From NCBI RefSeq assembly GCF_003259525.1, contig NZ_QLLO01000002.1, positions 418,012 through 482,011 on the forward strand: DNA of 64,000 nucleotides, given 5' to 3'. Under the pieces are notes generated by a model. The model did no database searches. It worked only from the letters and a program-made list of their open reading frames with translations, and was not told the origin of the DNA. This document shows positions 56,783 to 64,000 of this stretch, one piece after another. This DNA is from Olleya aquimaris (GTDB lineage Bacteria > Bacteroidota > Bacteroidia > Flavobacteriales > Flavobacteriaceae). Both the position numbers and the translations under genes were made by a program. How positions within the stretch are numbered: position 1 is the first letter of the stretch; each line of letters starts with the position of its first letter.

Positions 56783-57115
56783 ATGATTATAGATCAAAAT
56801 GAAAACATAACCATTATAACCCAAGAAAATGCTTCGGTTATAGAATTAGTAAAAAAAATAGAGTCATTATATCCAAAATTTAAAAACAATAATGTTATTG
56901 TTAATTTAAATACAATCAAACCCATTTCTTTACAAGAAATTATAGAGTTTTTAAGAGTCTCCAATCAACACAGAGCAGCAAAACACTCTTTTGTAATTGT
57001 TAATGAAGGTATTGATGCAGATAAAACACCAGACGAGATAGTTATTGTACCAACACTTCAAGAAGCTCACGATATTATTGAAATGGAAGAAATGGAACGT
57101 GATTTAGGATTTTAA
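56783..57115 (+). CDS. Small conserved protein, possibly STAS-like, between pyrB and rnz
   Basis: 110 residues, no signal peptide or membrane helix. Alternating strands and helices (ITIITQENAS, NNVIVNLNTIKPISLQEII, HSFVIVNEGIDADKTPDEIV) and an acidic C-terminus (EMEEMERDLGF) suggest a STAS-type fold, but no phosphorylatable Ser motif was evident. In Bacteroidota similar proteins are often labelled ribonuclease Z only because they precede it (recalled). It is packed between pyrB (2 bases) and rnz (1 base), so the four genes pyrR, pyrB, this one and rnz are one operon. Function unknown. Confidence 0.7.
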   Translation: MIIDQNENITIITQENASVIELVKKIESLYPKFKNNNVIVNLNTIKPISLQEIIEFLRVSNQHRAAKHSFVIVNEGIDADKTPDEIVIVPTLQEAHDIIEMEEMERDLGF

Positions 57116-57116
57116 A

Positions 57117-58022
57117 ATGAAGCTAAACATTCTAGGTTGCTACAGTGCAACTCCGCGTACTTTTACCAATCCCACCTCTCAAGTTCTAGAAATTAATAAT
57201 CATATTTTTTTAATAGACTGTGGAGAAGGAACCCAAGTACAGCTTAGAAAAAATAAAATTAAGTTTAATAGGATAAAGCACATTTTTATTTCTCATTTAC
57301 ATGGCGACCATTTTTTTGGTTTAGTTGGTTTAATTTCTACTTTTAGATTATTAGGTCGCGACACAGATTTGCATATCCATGCACCTAAAGGCTTAAAAGA
57401 AGTTATTATCTTACAATTAAAATTAGGCAATTCCTGGACAAATTATAATCTGTTTTTTCATGAGCTAACAAATAAAAATTCTGAACTTGTTTTTGAAGAT
57501 GATAAGGTTGAAGTTTATACCATACCTTTAGATCATAGGGTTTATACTAATGGATTTTTATTTAGAGAAAAAGAAGGAGAGCGTAAGTTAAATATGAATG
57601 AAGTATTAAATGCTAATATTAATGTTGCTTACTACAGAAAATTAAAACAAGGTTTTGATGTTATTAATGAAGAAGGACATCTGGTAAAAAATGACACGGT
57701 AACTTTACCGCCTAATCCCTCTAAAAGCTACGCATTTTGTAGCGATACAGCTTATAACGAAACAATAATACCTATAATTAAAAACGTAGATGTATTATAT
57801 CATGAATCTACTTTTTTAGAACAACATGCTAGTCTTGCTATCCCAACAAAACATAGTACAGCAAAACAAGCTGCAAAAATTGCAAAATTGGCAAATGTTG
57901 GTCAATTAATTTTAGGACATTATTCAACTAGATACGATGATTTAAACGTATTTAAAACCGAAGCACAAACAGAATTTGAAAACGTAGAGTTGGCTGACGA
58001 CGGTAAGGTGTTTCAGTTTTAA
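57117..58022 (+). CDS. rnz: Ribonuclease Z (tRNase Z)
   Basis: 301 residues of the metallo-beta-lactamase fold. The metal site HLHGDHFFG gives His60, His62, Asp64 and His65. Further motifs are LDHRVYTNGFLF, FCSDTAYNE, and GHYSTRYDD near the C-terminus. It cuts the 3' trailer of tRNA precursors. It starts 1 base after the upstream gene. Its stop shares the palindrome TTAA with the convergent gene's stop codon (58019-58022). Confidence 0.95.
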   Translation: MKLNILGCYSATPRTFTNPTSQVLEINNHIFLIDCGEGTQVQLRKNKIKFNRIKHIFISHLHGDHFFGLVGLISTFRLLGRDTDLHIHAPKGLKEVIILQLKLGNSWTNYNLFFHELTNKNSELVFEDDKVEVYTIPLDHRVYTNGFLFREKEGERKLNMNEVLNANINVAYYRKLKQGFDVINEEGHLVKNDTVTLPPNPSKSYAFCSDTAYNETIIPIIKNVDVLYHESTFLEQHASLAIPTKHSTAKQAAKIAKLANVGQLILGHYSTRYDDLNVFKTEAQTEFENVELADDGKVFQF

Positions 58023-58327
58023 TTTTTAAATCTAGTATTAGTAATATAAGTTGCAACAATAACAATAACTACTATTAAGGTGGTATTAAATAATATTATT
58101 GTATTCTCCTTTACATTAATAACATCTAACACGTAGTATAACAATAGTGTTAGTAAACCTAGACAAATAAAAGTGTATTTTAAAAAGGTAGAAAGCTCTT
58201 TAATATTAATTTTTTCTTTGTCGGTTTTTGAAAGTGTATTGTATCCAGCAATCAAATTAGGAAAACGTTTAACTAGAAATCCACTAATAATAAGTATCAA
58301 GCTAACTAAAAGCTGAGAATATATCAT
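58019..58327 (-). CDS. DUF3784-family small membrane protein
   Basis: 102 residues with three membrane helices (about 4-22, 48-66, 76-96). The first loop contains KRFPNLIAGYNTLSKTDKEK, the signature of DUF3784. No function is known. It ends against rnz, the two stop codons overlapping in TTAA. It lies 6 bases downstream of the SRPBCC gene on the same strand, so the two are probably co-transcribed. Confidence 0.82.
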   Translation of the reverse strand: MIYSQLLVSLILIISGFLVKRFPNLIAGYNTLSKTDKEKINIKELSTFLKYTFICLGLLTLLLYYVLDVINVKENTIILFNTTLIVVIVIVATYITNTRFKN

Positions 58328-58333
58328 TTAATA

Positions 58334-58765
58334 TTATTTTTGAGATTCTACATAAATTTTGAATTGATTCAACCATTTTTGAACTTGTTTTTTAAACATT
58401 CCAGGAAATAATCTAGCAATTAACTTTATAAAAGCACCATTAAATTTAGAGTACTCAATTTCTGTAATATAACGTGTTTTGTTTTCTTCTAAAGCTATAA
58501 GCGATACTTTCATGGTGTTAGTCATATGTTTGTGTTCATATAAAGCAAAAAACTCATTAGGTAAATCGTTATTAAGTATAGTCTCGATAAGTTCTAGTTT
58601 TTTGTAATACATTTTAGATTTTGCCCCTTTTTTAAAAGCACTTCCACTTATCAATTCTTTTTTTATAAATCCATCCTGATAATATTTTAAATTGTCTGGA
58701 TTTAAAAAGATTTCGGAAACCTTTTCAACAGATTCGTTAATATCTATAGAGCAGTTAAATGTCAT
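58334..58765 (-). CDS. SRPBCC-family protein
   Basis: 143 residues. A helix-grip fold with NCSIDINESVEKVSEIFLNP at the start, a long beta region (KKLELIETILNNDLPNEFFAL) and a C-terminal helix (FKKQVQKWLNQFKIYVE). SRPBCC proteins bind hydrophobic ligands in a central cavity or act as cyclases and dehydratases; nothing narrows it here. Cytoplasmic. Likely one transcript with the downstream DUF3784 gene. Confidence 0.8.
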   Translation of the reverse strand: MTFNCSIDINESVEKVSEIFLNPDNLKYYQDGFIKKELISGSAFKKGAKSKMYYKKLELIETILNNDLPNEFFALYEHKHMTNTMKVSLIALEENKTRYITEIEYSKFNGAFIKLIARLFPGMFKKQVQKWLNQFKIYVESQK

Positions 58766-58838
58766 ATCAAAAAATAGTTAGATATTAAAGTTACTAAAAA
58801 ACTTAATTATATAATTTCAAAATCTTGTAAATTGCAAT

Positions 58839-59486
58839 ATGAATAAAGACTTAAGTAATTATAGGAAATCTTACGAAAAAGGAGAACTACGTTTAAAAGA
58901 CACTCCGGAAAACCCTTTAGAATTGTTTAGAACTTGGTTTAATGAGGTTGACAACCATTTTCCTCAAGACGAAACAAACGCTATGACTTTATCTACAATA
59001 GGAATAGACGGGTTTCCAAAAAGTAGAGTAGTCCTTCTAAAAAAATTCTCTTATCAGGGATTTATATTTTATACAAATTATGACAGTGAAAAAGGAAAAG
59101 CAATAAGTAACAATCCTAATGTGTGTTTATCTTTTTTTTGGCCAGCTGCAGAACGACAAATAACTATTAAAGGAAAAGCAGAAAAAATAGCAGAAAATTT
59201 AAGTGATGGTTATTTTGAGTCTAGACCTAAAGGAAGTCAATTAGGTGCATTAGTATCTAAACAAAGTAGTATAATTAATAGTAGAGAGGAATTAGAAAAT
59301 CAATTAAAAATATTAGAGCAAGATTATTCCAATAAAGAAGTTTTAAGGCCATCAAATTGGGGAGGCTACATTGTAAAGCCAATATCAATAGAATTTTGGC
59401 AGGGACGCCCTAATCGATTACATGACAGAATCCTTTATGCTTTAAATTCTGATTCACTTTGGATTAAAAATCGATTATCACCATAA
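58839..59486 (+). CDS. pdxH: Pyridoxine/pyridoxamine 5'-phosphate oxidase
   Basis: 215 residues, FMN-binding split barrel. Seen: NAMTLSTIGIDGFPKSRVVLLK, GFIFYTNYDSEKGKAIS, FFWPAAERQITIKG, ESRPKGSQLGALVSKQS and a C-terminal WGGYIVKPISIEFWQGRPNRLHDRI (in parts: EFWQGRPNRLHDR). It oxidises pyridoxamine or pyridoxine phosphate to pyridoxal phosphate, the cofactor needed by several PLP enzymes in this window. Divergent from the SRPBCC gene. Confidence 0.96.
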   Translation: MNKDLSNYRKSYEKGELRLKDTPENPLELFRTWFNEVDNHFPQDETNAMTLSTIGIDGFPKSRVVLLKKFSYQGFIFYTNYDSEKGKAISNNPNVCLSFFWPAAERQITIKGKAEKIAENLSDGYFESRPKGSQLGALVSKQSSIINSREELENQLKILEQDYSNKEVLRPSNWGGYIVKPISIEFWQGRPNRLHDRILYALNSDSLWIKNRLSP

Positions 59487-59495
59487 TTTACCCGA

Positions 59496-59575
59496 TGAAA
59501 TACATTTCAATTTAGCATTTTATCGACGAAATGCACAATAAGAAGTTAAAATACGTGTTTTTCATCGATTTTAAC
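59496..59575. promoter_or_regulatory. Three consecutive dyads before the CAP-domain lipoprotein gene
   Basis: TGAAAT-AC-ATTTCA (59496-59509), GCATTT-N8-AAATGC (59515-59534) and GTTAAAAT-N15-ATTTTAAC (59545-59575) lie in a row just upstream of the -7 box at 59609. They share the GAAAT theme. This may be a regulator binding cluster. Confidence 0.4.
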
Positions 59576-59608
59576 ATTTAATTAACACTTTTTTAGATAG
59601 TACTATAT

Positions 59609-59616
59609 TATTTTTG
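59609..59616 (+). promoter_or_regulatory. -7 box of the CAP-domain lipoprotein gene
   Basis: TATTTTTG fits TAnnTTTG, with the ATG at 59645 (28 bases after the box). Confidence 0.5.
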
Positions 59617-59644
59617 GAGTCCCAAATCATTACAACTCTATAAA

Positions 59645-60136
59645 ATGAAAAAAGTTACTAACCTACTTATGTTTATTTGCTTTGCAGTAGCATTAACTTC
59701 ATGCTCAACAGATAACATCGAAGATCATATTGATGACGTTAACGCATTGGTAATTCCAGAAGCTAAACCTATTGAAATTGAAATTTTAGAGTTGATTAAT
59801 CAACATAGAATTAGTATTGGTTTAAATGCCTTAGATAGTCATATGCTAATTAAAGGTCAAGCGTTTACACATACAGATTATATGGTAGATAAAAACGTAG
59901 TAAATCACGATAATTTTTTTAGTAGAAAATCGTATTTAGTCAACAATGCTAATGCAATTAAAGTATCAGAGAATGTTGCTTATGGTTTTTCTAGTGCTTC
60001 TTCAGTAGTTAACGCTTGGTTAAATAGCGAAGGGCATAGAAGTAATATAGAAGGGGATTTTACAGATTTTGAAATTTCTGCTGAATTGGGAGAAAACAAT
60101 AAATGGTATTTTACTAATATATTTATTAAAAAGTAA
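59645..60136 (+). CDS. CAP/SCP-domain lipoprotein
   Basis: 163 residues. Lipobox ALTSC gives lipid-anchored Cys20. The CAP domain (about 45-160) shows ILELINQHRISIGLNALD, a HTDYMVDKNVVNHDNFF segment and the closing VVNAWLNSEGHRSNIEGDF, matching the SCP/PR-1 signature with two conserved His. Bacterial CAP proteins are extracytoplasmic; some bind sterols or lipids or act on peptidoglycan, but the role here is unknown. It has its own promoter and shares a strong terminator with the convergent ompA-type gene. Confidence 0.88.
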   Translation: MKKVTNLLMFICFAVALTSCSTDNIEDHIDDVNALVIPEAKPIEIEILELINQHRISIGLNALDSHMLIKGQAFTHTDYMVDKNVVNHDNFFSRKSYLVNNANAIKVSENVAYGFSSASSVVNAWLNSEGHRSNIEGDFTDFEISAELGENNKWYFTNIFIKK

Positions 60137-60154
60137 ATTAAAATAATATAATTA

Positions 60155-60189
60155 AAAAAGCCTTTCAATAATATGAAAGGCTTTTTTTT
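60155..60189. terminator. Bidirectional terminator between CAP lipoprotein and OmpA genes
   Basis: A run plus GCCTTTCA pairs with TGAAAGGC plus T run. The OmpA stop codon begins at its edge. Confidence 0.88.
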
Positions 60190-62134
60190 ATTTGTATTGG
60201 TTAGTAATTATAAACTTAGATCGTCTATTATATTCATGCTCTTTCTCTGTACATTTAACACCATTGGTACATTGGTTTAGTATTTGTGATTCACCATAAC
60301 CAATTGCACTTATTATTCGGTCTTCTGATATTCCTCTAGAAAATAAATAATCCCTAGTAGCTTTAGCACGTCGATCTGATAATTTTAAGTTATAAGCATC
60401 TCTACCACGACTATCTGTATGAGCTTCAATTTTAATAATCATTTTTGGATGCTCACGCATAACAGCTACAATATTTTCTAGCTCATAAGCTGCATCTGGT
60501 CTAATATATGATTTATCGTAATCAAAATAGATTGGATTAATTACTATTTCGTTATCAATAATTAATGGTGCTAAAAACAAATCTATAGTTGTGGTTTCAC
60601 CATTAATAGGCGAGGTTACAAATCCTTTTTTATCAGGTCTATAAATTACACGTTCTGCTAGAACAGTATATGTTTTATCACATCCTATATCTTTAAACTC
60701 ATATTTACCATCTTTATCTGTATAATAGGTTTCTACAACTTGACCGTTTATATCTAATAAAGAGACATTAACTTTATCTAAAGGCTCTCCAGATAATTCA
60801 TCATAAGCGACACCAGAAACAATTTGTTTACATTGATATTTACCAAAAGCGTAGATATCATCACCACCTTTACCACCTTCTCTGTTAGAAGAGAAATACC
60901 CAGTTTGAGTATCTGAATCAATAAAGAAACAAAAATCGTCATAAGGGCTATTAAAAGGCGCTCCTAAATTATTTACTTGAACTTTAGTAGTGTCGTTTCT
61001 TTTTCGTTTTAACAGGTTGGTTTCAAAAATGTCAAGTAACCCAAGATTTAAATTAGCGTCACTAGAAAAATACAATGTTGAGTCTTTAGCAACAAACGGA
61101 AATTTTTCATTTCCTTCTGTGTTAATATCAGGACCTAAGTTAACCGGAGTTCCGTAAGTACCATCAGCCTTAATTGCAACACGATATAGATCTGTTTGTC
61201 CATATCCACCTTCCATATCTGACACAAAATACAATGTTTTATTATCTGGACTTAAGGCTGGTGCTCCGCATGAATAGGCATCATTATTAAAAGGTAATTC
61301 TATTACATTACTCCAGGTGTTACCTGATTTTGTTGCTTTGTAAATTTTTAAATTAGAAGTACCCTCTTTAGAGTATTTCCTTTTTTCTTTTTTATTTACA
61401 TTATTTCTTGTAAAATACATGGTTTGACCATCATTAGTAATAGTAACTAATCCTTCATGATCATTAAATGTATTTATAGTAGAATTTAATTTTTTTGGTT
61501 CAGAAAATGTTTTAGCTGCATTAGCTATTTTGGTCTCAGACTGAAAAATATTTAAGAATGGTTCGTTATTCCAATCATATAACTTTTTTTCATCGGTTAT
61601 AGAATCTTTTACCCAAGTCGAGTAGAAGTATAACATATTATCTTTTTCATAACCTCCAAAATCTGAATACACAGTGTTTAATGGTAGATTTTCAACATCT
61701 ACATAAACTTTATCTGTATTGGCTAGTTGATTGTAACTTTCTAGGTTAAAATTTTCAATATTTTTTATACGTTTATCTCTTTTGTTTTTTTCATTAAAAG
61801 TTCTAAGATAATCATTAGCGAGTTCATATTTTTTTTGACTTCTTAACGTCTGTACGTATTTATAGATATATTCTGAATCAATTAATGGATACTTCTTAAT
61901 GGCTTTTCCATACCAAAATTCGGCTTTTTCTACTTTTCTGGTATTAAAGTAGCAGTCACCAATTCTTGTTAATATGTATTCTGTACTATCTTCTTTTTTT
62001 AAGGCTTCTTTGTAAAGTTCAGCTGCTTTTTCATACGAGAAATCTCTAAAAAAATTATCTGCAACTTTAGTTTGTGCCAACGCTTGTTGTACAAATAATA
62101 AAAGAATGAAATATGTAATTATTTTTAGTTTCAT
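60188..62134 (-). CDS. OmpA-family protein of a T9SS/gliding cluster
   Basis: 648 residues from the ATG at 62134, with a signal peptide (about 1-20, ending ALA). TPR-like helices (about 25-120) are followed by WD40/PD40-type beta repeats (about 180-420: NDHEGLVTITNDGQTMYF, APALSPDNKTLYFVSDMEGG, FPFVAKDSTLYFSSD), a carboxypeptidase-regulatory-like domain (about 440-510) and a C-terminal OmpA domain (540-648) with YFDYDKSYIRPDA and NLKLSDRRAKATRDYL that binds peptidoglycan. Such proteins usually accompany PorP/SprF and SprB-like adhesins. An open frame reaches 42 codons further upstream but overlaps the PorP/SprF gene. The 1-base spacing after that gene's stop fits the chosen start. Confidence 0.93.
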   Translation of the reverse strand: MKLKIITYFILLLFVQQALAQTKVADNFFRDFSYEKAAELYKEALKKEDSTEYILTRIGDCYFNTRKVEKAEFWYGKAIKKYPLIDSEYIYKYVQTLRSQKKYELANDYLRTFNEKNKRDKRIKNIENFNLESYNQLANTDKVYVDVENLPLNTVYSDFGGYEKDNMLYFYSTWVKDSITDEKKLYDWNNEPFLNIFQSETKIANAAKTFSEPKKLNSTINTFNDHEGLVTITNDGQTMYFTRNNVNKKEKRKYSKEGTSNLKIYKATKSGNTWSNVIELPFNNDAYSCGAPALSPDNKTLYFVSDMEGGYGQTDLYRVAIKADGTYGTPVNLGPDINTEGNEKFPFVAKDSTLYFSSDANLNLGLLDIFETNLLKRKRNDTTKVQVNNLGAPFNSPYDDFCFFIDSDTQTGYFSSNREGGKGGDDIYAFGKYQCKQIVSGVAYDELSGEPLDKVNVSLLDINGQVVETYYTDKDGKYEFKDIGCDKTYTVLAERVIYRPDKKGFVTSPINGETTTIDLFLAPLIIDNEIVINPIYFDYDKSYIRPDAAYELENIVAVMREHPKMIIKIEAHTDSRGRDAYNLKLSDRRAKATRDYLFSRGISEDRIISAIGYGESQILNQCTNGVKCTEKEHEYNRRSKFIITNQYK

Positions 62135-62135
62135 T

Positions 62136-63083
62136 TTAAAAATATCTTGGAGATTTAACACGTTTAGTAGGTTTGAATACTTCAAACATAAGTAATAATT
62201 CATGAGTTCCTCCTGTATAAGGTCTAAGGTCTGTGATGTAATGCTCATAAGCATAACCAATTCTCATTTGAGGCGATAATTGGAAATCTGCTAAAGCACC
62301 AATGGTAGAAGTATCTCTATTATATCTATAACTACCACCCAACCAAAATTTGTCATTAAATAAGAAATGTGAACTAATATCAAAAGATACAGGTGCACCA
62401 TTAGTTACTTTTACCAATGCCGAAGGTTTAAGTTTTACGTTTTCATTTAAGTCAAAAACGTAACCACCAGTTAAATAGTATCCAACACGCTCTAAAGCTA
62501 TATAATCCACATTAGGGTCTAACGCACTTTCATTATAATCTGTGTTAATAATTCTTGGAGCTGACAAGCCTACATACCATCTGTTTTGATGTAAATAAGC
62601 ACCAACACCAATATTTGGATTCCATCGGTTTGTAAAGTTACTAAAGAAAGGGTCTATTGCAACTGTAGGATCATCTAAAAAGCCTTCTTGATCTAAATTA
62701 TAATGAGTAAATCCAGCTTTTAAACCAAATGCAAGTTTTGTTTTTTCTGACACTTCAATAGTATATGAAAAATCGCCATAAACAAATACAAAGTTTTCAT
62801 AACCTAGCTCATCATTTATTACCGATAATCCTAAACCTATTTTCTCATCTTTTAATGGTGCATGTATAGATACCGTAGATGTTGTTGGAGATCCATCTAA
62901 ACCAACCCATTGGCTTCTGTGTAGGCCAACAATACTAATAGTTTCTCTACTACCAGCATAAGCTGGATTAATAGAAATAGTATTAAACATGTATTGCGAA
63001 AATTGTGGTAGTTGCTGTGCCACTAACTGCACACAGCAAAATACTAACAAAATACTAATACTATATATTTTTAGTTTTTTCAT
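62136..63083 (-). CDS. PorP/SprF-family T9SS outer-membrane protein
   Basis: 315 residues. A signal peptide (about 1-22) is followed by the family opening QLPQFSQYMFNTISINPAYAG, then beta strands of an outer-membrane barrel such as GLHRSQWVGLDGSPTTS and LAFGLKAGFTHYNLDQ, and an aromatic C-terminus. SprF is needed in Flavobacterium johnsoniae to secrete or attach the gliding adhesin SprB. The order adhesin, SprF/PorP, OmpA is the usual accessory unit of a T9SS adhesin. It lies 8 bases after the adhesin gene and 1 base before ompA. Confidence 0.95.
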   Translation of the reverse strand: MKKLKIYSISILLVFCCVQLVAQQLPQFSQYMFNTISINPAYAGSRETISIVGLHRSQWVGLDGSPTTSTVSIHAPLKDEKIGLGLSVINDELGYENFVFVYGDFSYTIEVSEKTKLAFGLKAGFTHYNLDQEGFLDDPTVAIDPFFSNFTNRWNPNIGVGAYLHQNRWYVGLSAPRIINTDYNESALDPNVDYIALERVGYYLTGGYVFDLNENVKLKPSALVKVTNGAPVSFDISSHFLFNDKFWLGGSYRYNRDTSTIGALADFQLSPQMRIGYAYEHYITDLRPYTGGTHELLLMFEVFKPTKRVKSPRYF

Positions 63084-63091
63084 TTAAGTTT

Positions 63092-64000
63092 TTATTTAGT
63101 TCCTAAATATAAAGGACCAGCTAATGGTTTTATACCACTATCTTTTATTTCTATAACATAGTAATATGTACCGTTTGGTAATCTTCCAGCAGATCCAACA
63201 GATCCACTTGGGCTTTGTCCATTCCAATCATTTTGATAGTCTCTAGATTCGAAAACAATATCACCAAAACGGTTAAATATTTTAATATCTACAATAAATC
63301 CACATTCTTCAACACCACCAACTGTAAAGTATTCGTTATAGCTATCTCCATTTGGTGTTACTGCTTTAGAGATTTTTAAATCGTCTTCTCCACAAGGTAA
63401 TACTATACAGTCTTCATTAACGTGAATGGTTACTTCATAAGTATTTAAACAACCATTATTAGAAACTGTATAAGTAAATACATAATCTCCGATTTCAACT
63501 TCTAGTGGATCAAAGATACCATCTATTATTGTTATACCATCTGTAACTACAACCCATTCTATAGATGTGTCTGCTCCATTAGGTAAGAATTCATAAAGAT
63601 CAATTAAGCCATCTTCAGTACATCTATCTGCTTCAATTTCTTCTGTAAAGTTTTCAGTAACAACGCTAATTGTATGCGTAATTACTGTGTCATTACCACA
63701 TTCATCAGTAGCAGTCCAAGTCCAAATTAAATCGTAGATTTCTTCTGTACCTGTAAATGTTGATGTTTCTTCAAATACCACAGTGATGTTATTTGTTGAA
63801 CAATCATCTTCAAATGATAACTCTGGAACATCAGGTACGTTAGAACAAATCACACTACTTGGTAAATCCAAAGGAGTAATTAATGTAGGACCTGTTGTAT
63901 CTACAATTGTTATAGTTTGCACTAAAGTAGTCGTATTGTTACACTCGTCTGTTAATGTCCACGTTCTAGTAATTACAGATTCGTTAGCACAAGAACCAGC
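63092..64000 (-). CDS. Gliding-type adhesin, C-terminal part (5' end outside window)
   Basis: The frame is open to the right edge, so the true start lies beyond 64000. Visible are HYR-like/Ig-like repeats (WTLTDECNNTT, WTWTATDECGNDTVIT), a SprB-type region, and a C-terminal CHU_C gliding-associated domain (about the last 90 residues: SKAVTPNGDSYNEYF, KIFNRFGDIVFESRD, YYYVIEIKDSG). The type B sorting tail sends such proteins through the type IX system. A giant multi-repeat adhesin is likely, with the partners PorP/SprF and OmpA downstream. Total length cannot be known from this window. Confidence 0.9.
   Translation of the reverse strand, partial: AGSCANESVITRTWTLTDECNNTTTLVQTITIVDTTGPTLITPLDLPSSVICSNVPDVPELSFEDDCSTNNITVVFEETSTFTGTEEIYDLIWTWTATDECGNDTVITHTISVVTENFTEEIEADRCTEDGLIDLYEFLPNGADTSIEWVVVTDGITIIDGIFDPLEVEIGDYVFTYTVSNNGCLNTYEVTIHVNEDCIVLPCGEDDLKISKAVTPNGDSYNEYFTVGGVEECGFIVDIKIFNRFGDIVFESRDYQNDWNGQSPSGSVGSAGRLPNGTYYYVIEIKDSGIKPLAGPLYLGTK

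Noticed and set aside
62135..62260. Upstream extension of the OmpA-family gene
   Set aside because: It would overlap the PorP/SprF gene by 125 bases and lose the signal peptide at the N-terminus. The ATG at 62134 follows its stop by one base.

Overview
The window is a gene-dense, AT-rich chromosomal stretch of a marine bacterium of the family Flavobacteriaceae (Bacteroidota). The evidence is a type IX secretion/gliding cluster at the right edge (adhesin C-terminus, PorP/SprF, OmpA), a secreted protein that appears to carry a T9SS sorting tail, Bacteroidota-style promoters (TAnnTTTG -7 boxes) with weak AT-rich ribosome binding sites, and a proteorhodopsin gene paired with a Brp/Blh carotene dioxygenase gene. 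The genus cannot be fixed from the sequence; relatives of Olleya, Lacinutrix or Winogradskyella would fit (inference). No rRNA, tRNA, insertion sequence, prophage or CRISPR array was seen.

Layout. 1-6.1 kb: truncated NfsB-like nitroreductase, secreted thioredoxin, DegT-type aminotransferase and a giant secreted transglutaminase-like protein. 6.1-13.1 kb (minus strand): tpx, a diacylglycerol kinase, ftsK, lolA, an LptF/LptG permease and ribB, an envelope/housekeeping run. 13.3-18.0 kb: catalase-peroxidase katG and a 2-Cys peroxiredoxin, with an Mrr-type restriction endonuclease and a small HEPN-motif protein between them; with tpx this makes a peroxide-defence neighbourhood interrupted by a likely defence islet. 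18.2-25.6 kb: nhaC, a membrane hydrolase, a methionine gamma-lyase-like enzyme divergent from an Lrp regulator, a PAS-LuxR regulator and lpdA. 25.7-36.6 kb: RNA helicase, aldose epimerase-like protein, pabB, tilS-dsbD, adenine deaminase and a ComM-like ATPase. 36.7-38.7 kb: an uncharacterised trio of anchored protein, seven-helix membrane protein and orphan histidine kinase. 38.7-46.5 kb: aldehyde dehydrogenase, pseudouridine synthase, panB, sdaA, a lipoprotein and dnaK. 46.6-48.4 kb: divergent blh and proteorhodopsin genes, a light-driven proton pump with the enzyme that makes its retinal. 48.4-54.1 kb: rRNA methyltransferase, nitronate monooxygenase, cmk, a Kbp-like LysM protein and rpsA. 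54.3-60.1 kb: T9SS cargo, pyrR-pyrB, a small protein with rnz, small membrane and SRPBCC proteins, pdxH and a CAP-domain lipoprotein. 60.2-64 kb: ompA-porP/sprF-adhesin operon, running off the window.

Besides the genes, the intergenic DNA holds several dyads and short repeats: a 30-bp perfect palindrome before the nitronate monooxygenase gene, a 14-bp perfect palindrome joining the two -7 boxes of blh and the rhodopsin gene, a 47-bp tandem duplication of the dnaK tail, a (GCTTACT)6 array, and two families of dispersed short repeats. Wholly new gene systems are not evident. The best candidates for undescribed biology are the Mrr/HEPN pair, the 7TM-kinase trio and the regulatory palindromes.
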